Source: Dehalococcoidia bacterium (GTDB taxonomy: Bacteria > Chloroflexota > Dehalococcoidia > Lucifugimonadales > JAGWBF01). Taken from it: a stretch of 8,680 bases of DNA. Location of the stretch: contig JAGWBG010000115.1 of NCBI GenBank assembly GCA_021296015.1, forward strand, positions 1-8,680, in the 5' to 3' direction. The position numbers were made by a program, and so were the translations under genes. Of the stretch, positions 7,065 to 8,680 are shown one piece after another. The notes below the pieces were generated by a model. The model worked only from the letters and a program-made list of their open reading frames with translations, was not told the origin of the DNA and searched no databases. The first letter of the stretch is position 1. The number at the start of each line of letters is the position of its first letter.

Positions 7065-7129
7065 AATCGTCGCTGCGCTTGTGCGGTAATTTACGTAGGT
7101 GTTCTGCAAAGAATGCCGGGAGGTGATAG

Positions 7130-7165
7130 ATGAGCGAATATTTAAGTAACAGGGGGCGGTGGTAG
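7130..7165 (+). CDS. Candidate 11-residue leader peptide
   Basis: ATG at 7130 follows GGAGGTGAT (7119-7127), nine consecutive bases complementary to the 16S rRNA 3' end, with GGAGG six bases from the start codon: the strongest ribosome site in the window. The frame encodes MSEYLSNRGRW and stops at TAG (7163-7165). The last four codons (GGG CGG TGG TAG) lie inside the 5' arm of the 17-bp stem that follows. A ribosome on the end of the frame would therefore block stem formation. Such geometry is that of attenuator leader peptides (trp, erm types). The single Trp and two Arg near the end are the only possible sensing codons. No homologue is known to me. Confidence 0.55.
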   Translation: MSEYLSNRGRW

Positions 7166-7253
7166 GCACCTGTCTGGACCTGAAAGGGTCAATGTCCCCT
7201 AGATAGATATACCTAAGGTTGGTCGGGCCCAGGCGAGTGCCTACCATCGCCCC
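7153..7253 (+). ncRNA. Structured RNA leader element with 17-bp closing stem, class unknown
   Basis: GGGGCGGTGGTAGGCAC (7153-7169) pairs with GTGCCTACCATCGCCCC (7237-7253) over 17 continuous pairs, including one G-U wobble, enclosing 67 bases. Inside, GACC-TGAAAG-GGTC forms a small hairpin, and CTG can pair with CAG near the closing stem, so the interior is probably branched. The element lies between a strong promoter and the VOC gene. It does not match the consensus features I know of the TPP, FMN, cobalamin, SAM-I, glycine, fluoride, ZTP, T-box, 6S, SRP, RNase P or tmRNA classes. There is no U-run after the stem, so it is not an intrinsic terminator. Interpretation as a cis-regulatory element is an inference from position and pairing. 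Confidence 0.55.
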
Positions 7254-7264
7254 GGGGCCAAGCG

Positions 7265-7283
7265 GCTCCGGCTTAAAGGGAGC
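7265..7283 (+). promoter_or_regulatory. Small hairpin that would sequester a Shine-Dalgarno
   Basis: GCTCC (7265-7269) pairs with GGAGC (7279-7283) across a 9-base loop. The 3' arm overlaps GGGAG (7278-7282), which is six bases ahead of ATG at 7289. That ATG opens a proline-rich 126-codon frame running out of phase into the VOC gene. The pairing is short, so this is a suggestion only. Confidence 0.3.
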
Positions 7284-7301
7284 TTCACATGGGCCCGGGC
7301 C

Positions 7302-7500
7302 AACCCCATAAACCCATCAACGTACTACGACAACTCATCCTACGTCACCTAAGCCACGGCTGTACCAGGCCTGAACCATATACCCCGTCGGCCTTACCCT
7401 ACCCGCAAGCAGAGCTACGATACACCACCCTTACCCGCGCGTTGCCCGCCACTTCCGACCGCCGGCTTTATCCGGTCGCCTATCCACCCTCCACCCGAAA
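7302..7500 (+). promoter_or_regulatory. C-rich, G-poor leader segment, candidate Rho-utilisation region
   Basis: Over 7301-7500 I count 87 C and 31 G in 200 bases, unlike the rest of the window. The RNA would be largely unstructured and C-rich with repeated YC dinucleotides, as in Rho-loading (rut) sites. Only a weak hairpin near 7467-7487 is seen. It sits between the structured element and the VOC gene's ribosome site, where Rho-dependent attenuation would act. No convincing gene is seen in it. Confidence 0.45.
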
Positions 7501-7509
7501 GGAGATACT

Positions 7510-7917
7510 ATGCCTGTTGTTGGCTTTGACCACGTTGTCCTTCCCACCAGCGATGGGGAGCGGTTCATCGAATTCTACAAGCGACTTGGCTTTAATATTA
7601 TTGACGAGGACCAATGGCGGAAGGGGGAGACCAACCGTTTCGCCATTCAGGTGGGCGAGTCAAAGATAAACGTTCATCCGCCCGGTCTGACGGGAGTCAT
7701 GCGTGGGGCTACTGCCACTCCGGGTTGCGGCGACCTGTGCTTCATATGGGATGGAACCGTCGAAGACGTGCTTCGAATGATAGGCGAAGCGGGCGTGGAG
7801 GTTGTTGACGGCCCTGTGCCTCGACGTGGCGGCCGCATGGGTGGTCAGACTATGGCTACCAGCGTATATGTGCGTGACCCCGACGATAACATACTGGAGT
7901 TCATGGTCTACGACTAG
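7510..7917 (+). CDS. VOC (glyoxalase/bleomycin-resistance fold) family protein
   Basis: The 135-residue product has the paired beta-alpha-beta-beta-beta layout of the vicinal oxygen chelate superfamily, which binds a divalent metal and acts on or binds small molecules. Candidate metal ligands are H8 (FDHVVL), H56 (INVHPPG) and E130 (NILEF). At the fourth usual position, GCGDLCFIW (72-80) offers D75 instead of His or Glu. YVRDPDDNILEFMVYD is the standard C-terminal strand. ATG at 7510 has AAAGGAG with five bases of spacing. The gene is preceded by a ~440-base leader with its own strong promoter, unusual for such a small enzyme. It converges on the PPOX gene. The substrate cannot be assigned; glyoxalase I, dioxygenase and resistance-protein roles all share this fold. 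Confidence 0.9.
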   Translation: MPVVGFDHVVLPTSDGERFIEFYKRLGFNIIDEDQWRKGETNRFAIQVGESKINVHPPGLTGVMRGATATPGCGDLCFIWDGTVEDVLRMIGEAGVEVVDGPVPRRGGRMGGQTMATSVYVRDPDDNILEFMVYD

Positions 7918-7974
7918 GCAGGTCCAACGTCAAACGTTGCCAGTCTTGTCTCCGAAGAGCTTCACCAATGGTCG

Positions 7975-8430
7975 TCAGGTAGCTCTCCAGAATTTGCGAA
8001 TCCATTCGCCGTCCTGGATGATGGCGTAGGCCGCGCTCTCGATGTCCACCGAGAACAGATGGTATTCAGGCTCTTCCGGCCTCCATCCCATCTTCCCGTA
8101 CAGGGCATCACCATAGCGCCGCCGCATCTCGGCATCCTGTTCGTCAACCGCTCGTCCATATACCTTGAACTCGCCCTCGCTCCCATCGCGGTCAAGAACA
8201 GTGCTGTGGACCGTACATCGCGGGTCTCGCAGAAGGTCGAGGGCCTTTCGGGACTGCCACATCATCCCAAGGTAGAGATGCCCCTCGGCTATGAGAGGTT
8301 CGACCGGTGAGATACGCGGCGAGCCGTTCTTCCTGAGAGTGCCTATCATGACGAGGCCGGTGCTCTGGAACCGCTCTTCACCGAGGGCAGCCAGAGCCGG
8401 GTCGCTACGTTTGAACCCTTCCCAAATCAC
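7975..8430 (-). CDS. Pyridoxamine 5'-phosphate oxidase-like FMN-binding split-barrel protein
   Basis: The product has 151 residues from GTG at 8428-8430, which has AAGGA seven bases upstream. An ATG at 8463 would add 11 residues but has no ribosome site, and the family usually begins close to this GTG. Seen: ERFQSTGLVMIGTLRKNGSP, then RISPVEPLIAEGHLYLGMMW, then SRKALDLLRDPRC, the strand-helix pattern and the K/R-rich flavin phosphate region of the PPOX-like split barrel (PF01243). Such proteins bind FMN, F420 or heme and catalyse redox steps; true pyridoxal-phosphate synthesis is not implied. It starts 45 bases after the stop of the amidohydrolase on the same strand, so the two are probably co-transcribed. 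Confidence 0.88.
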   Translation of the reverse strand: MIWEGFKRSDPALAALGEERFQSTGLVMIGTLRKNGSPRISPVEPLIAEGHLYLGMMWQSRKALDLLRDPRCTVHSTVLDRDGSEGEFKVYGRAVDEQDAEMRRRYGDALYGKMGWRPEEPEYHLFSVDIESAAYAIIQDGEWIRKFWRAT

Positions 8431-8475
8431 CTGACTGTCCTTGAGTAAGCATATCAAAGTCATTTTTGCAGAGCG

Positions 8476-8680
8476 CTAATTGAGGCGGTACACTCTGGCG
8501 GCGTTTCCGCCGGCAATCTGGGCCCTCTCGTCCTCGGTACACTCGGACAGAATTTTATCGAGTATCTGCCGGCTCCTGGGGAAAGTGGACTCCTGGTGGG
8601 GATAATCGGAACCCCACATCAGATTGTCCACGCCTATTCTGTGCCTATCCTGTATGCCCCTTGCATCCTCCTGGAAGCCG
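8476..8680 (-). CDS. Amidohydrolase family protein (amidohydrolase_2), C-terminal part only
   Basis: The last 67 codons of a minus-strand gene enter from the right edge and stop at TAG (8476-8478). NLMWGSDYPHQEST followed by SRQILDKIL is the hallmark C-terminal segment of PF04909 TIM-barrel metal hydrolases/decarboxylases (ACMSD-type). The aspartate of GSDYPH is the expected metal-site residue. The tail ERAQIAGGNAARVYRLN, where the GN-A motif ends the barrel, is also typical. Start and N-terminal HxH motif lie outside the window. Family members hydrolyse or decarboxylate aromatic and other small acids; the substrate here is unknown. Confidence 0.88.
   Translation of the reverse strand, partial: GFQEDARGIQDRHRIGVDNLMWGSDYPHQESTFPRSRQILDKILSECTEDERAQIAGGNAARVYRLN

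Noticed and set aside
6936..7247. Minus-strand 103-codon frame across the hydratase end and the leader
   Set aside because: It is antisense to the hydratase 3' end and to the promoter and leader, lacks a ribosome site, and shows no family motif.
7153..7253. A 101-bp miniature transposable element bounded by 17-bp inverted repeats
   Set aside because: No target-site duplication is visible on the flanks, the arms are unlike insertion-sequence ends I know, and the leader ORF and promoter geometry fit an RNA element better. A multi-copy search would settle it.
7925..7939. Intrinsic terminator CAACG-TCAAA-CGTTG between the convergent VOC and PPOX genes
   Set aside because: The stem is only 5 bp and is followed by CCAGTCTTGTCT without a real T-run in either direction.

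Overview
The window is bacterial, compact and about 50-60% GC. It reads as a short run of metabolic and accessory genes from a Chloroflexota-type genome (Dehalococcoidia / SAR202-like). That placement is an inference from the mix of families: a CoxE-like VWA protein, a luciferase-like flavin monooxygenase, MOSC, an atypical crotonase, VOC, a PPOX-type split barrel and an amidohydrolase. No rRNA, tRNA, CRISPR array or insertion sequence was seen.

Layout. Positions 1-850 (minus) hold a truncated, lower-GC hypothetical gene that runs off the left edge (1-693). Its GTG start overlaps the stop of a small upstream ORF (686-850) that looks like a broken N-terminal module. Positions 898-2928 (minus) encode a large VWA-domain protein with no adjacent AAA+ partner. 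A ~200-base divergent region (2929-3129) holds candidate promoters for it and for an MFS exporter (3130-4404, plus). Convergent to the exporter is a minus-strand pair: a MOSC-domain protein (5605-6066) that overlaps by ATGA a luciferase-like monooxygenase (4436-5608). The monooxygenase reading frame is cut by an in-frame amber codon at 5537-5539. A near-consensus promoter (6108-6137) drives this pair. Divergent from it is an enoyl-CoA hydratase/isomerase-family gene (6168-7016, plus).

The most unusual part is the ~490-base stretch 7017-7509 before a VOC/glyoxalase-fold gene (7510-7917, plus). It holds, in order: a near-perfect sigma-70 promoter whose -35 box lies inside an 18-bp palindrome; an 11-codon leader ORF with an almost ideal Shine-Dalgarno; a 17-bp stem whose 5' arm contains the end of that ORF; a second hairpin that buries another Shine-Dalgarno; and ~200 bases with 87 C and only 31 G. 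This looks like an attenuation-type cis-regulatory leader that I cannot match to a known class.

The right edge carries a minus-strand pair: the C-terminal end of an amidohydrolase (8476-8680) followed by a PPOX-family flavin protein (7975-8430).

How the genes relate: the MOSC/monooxygenase pair and the amidohydrolase/PPOX pair look like co-transcribed units for oxidative breakdown of small organic substrates, with the crotonase acting on CoA thioesters. No complete pathway can be read from the window, and the substrates are unknown.
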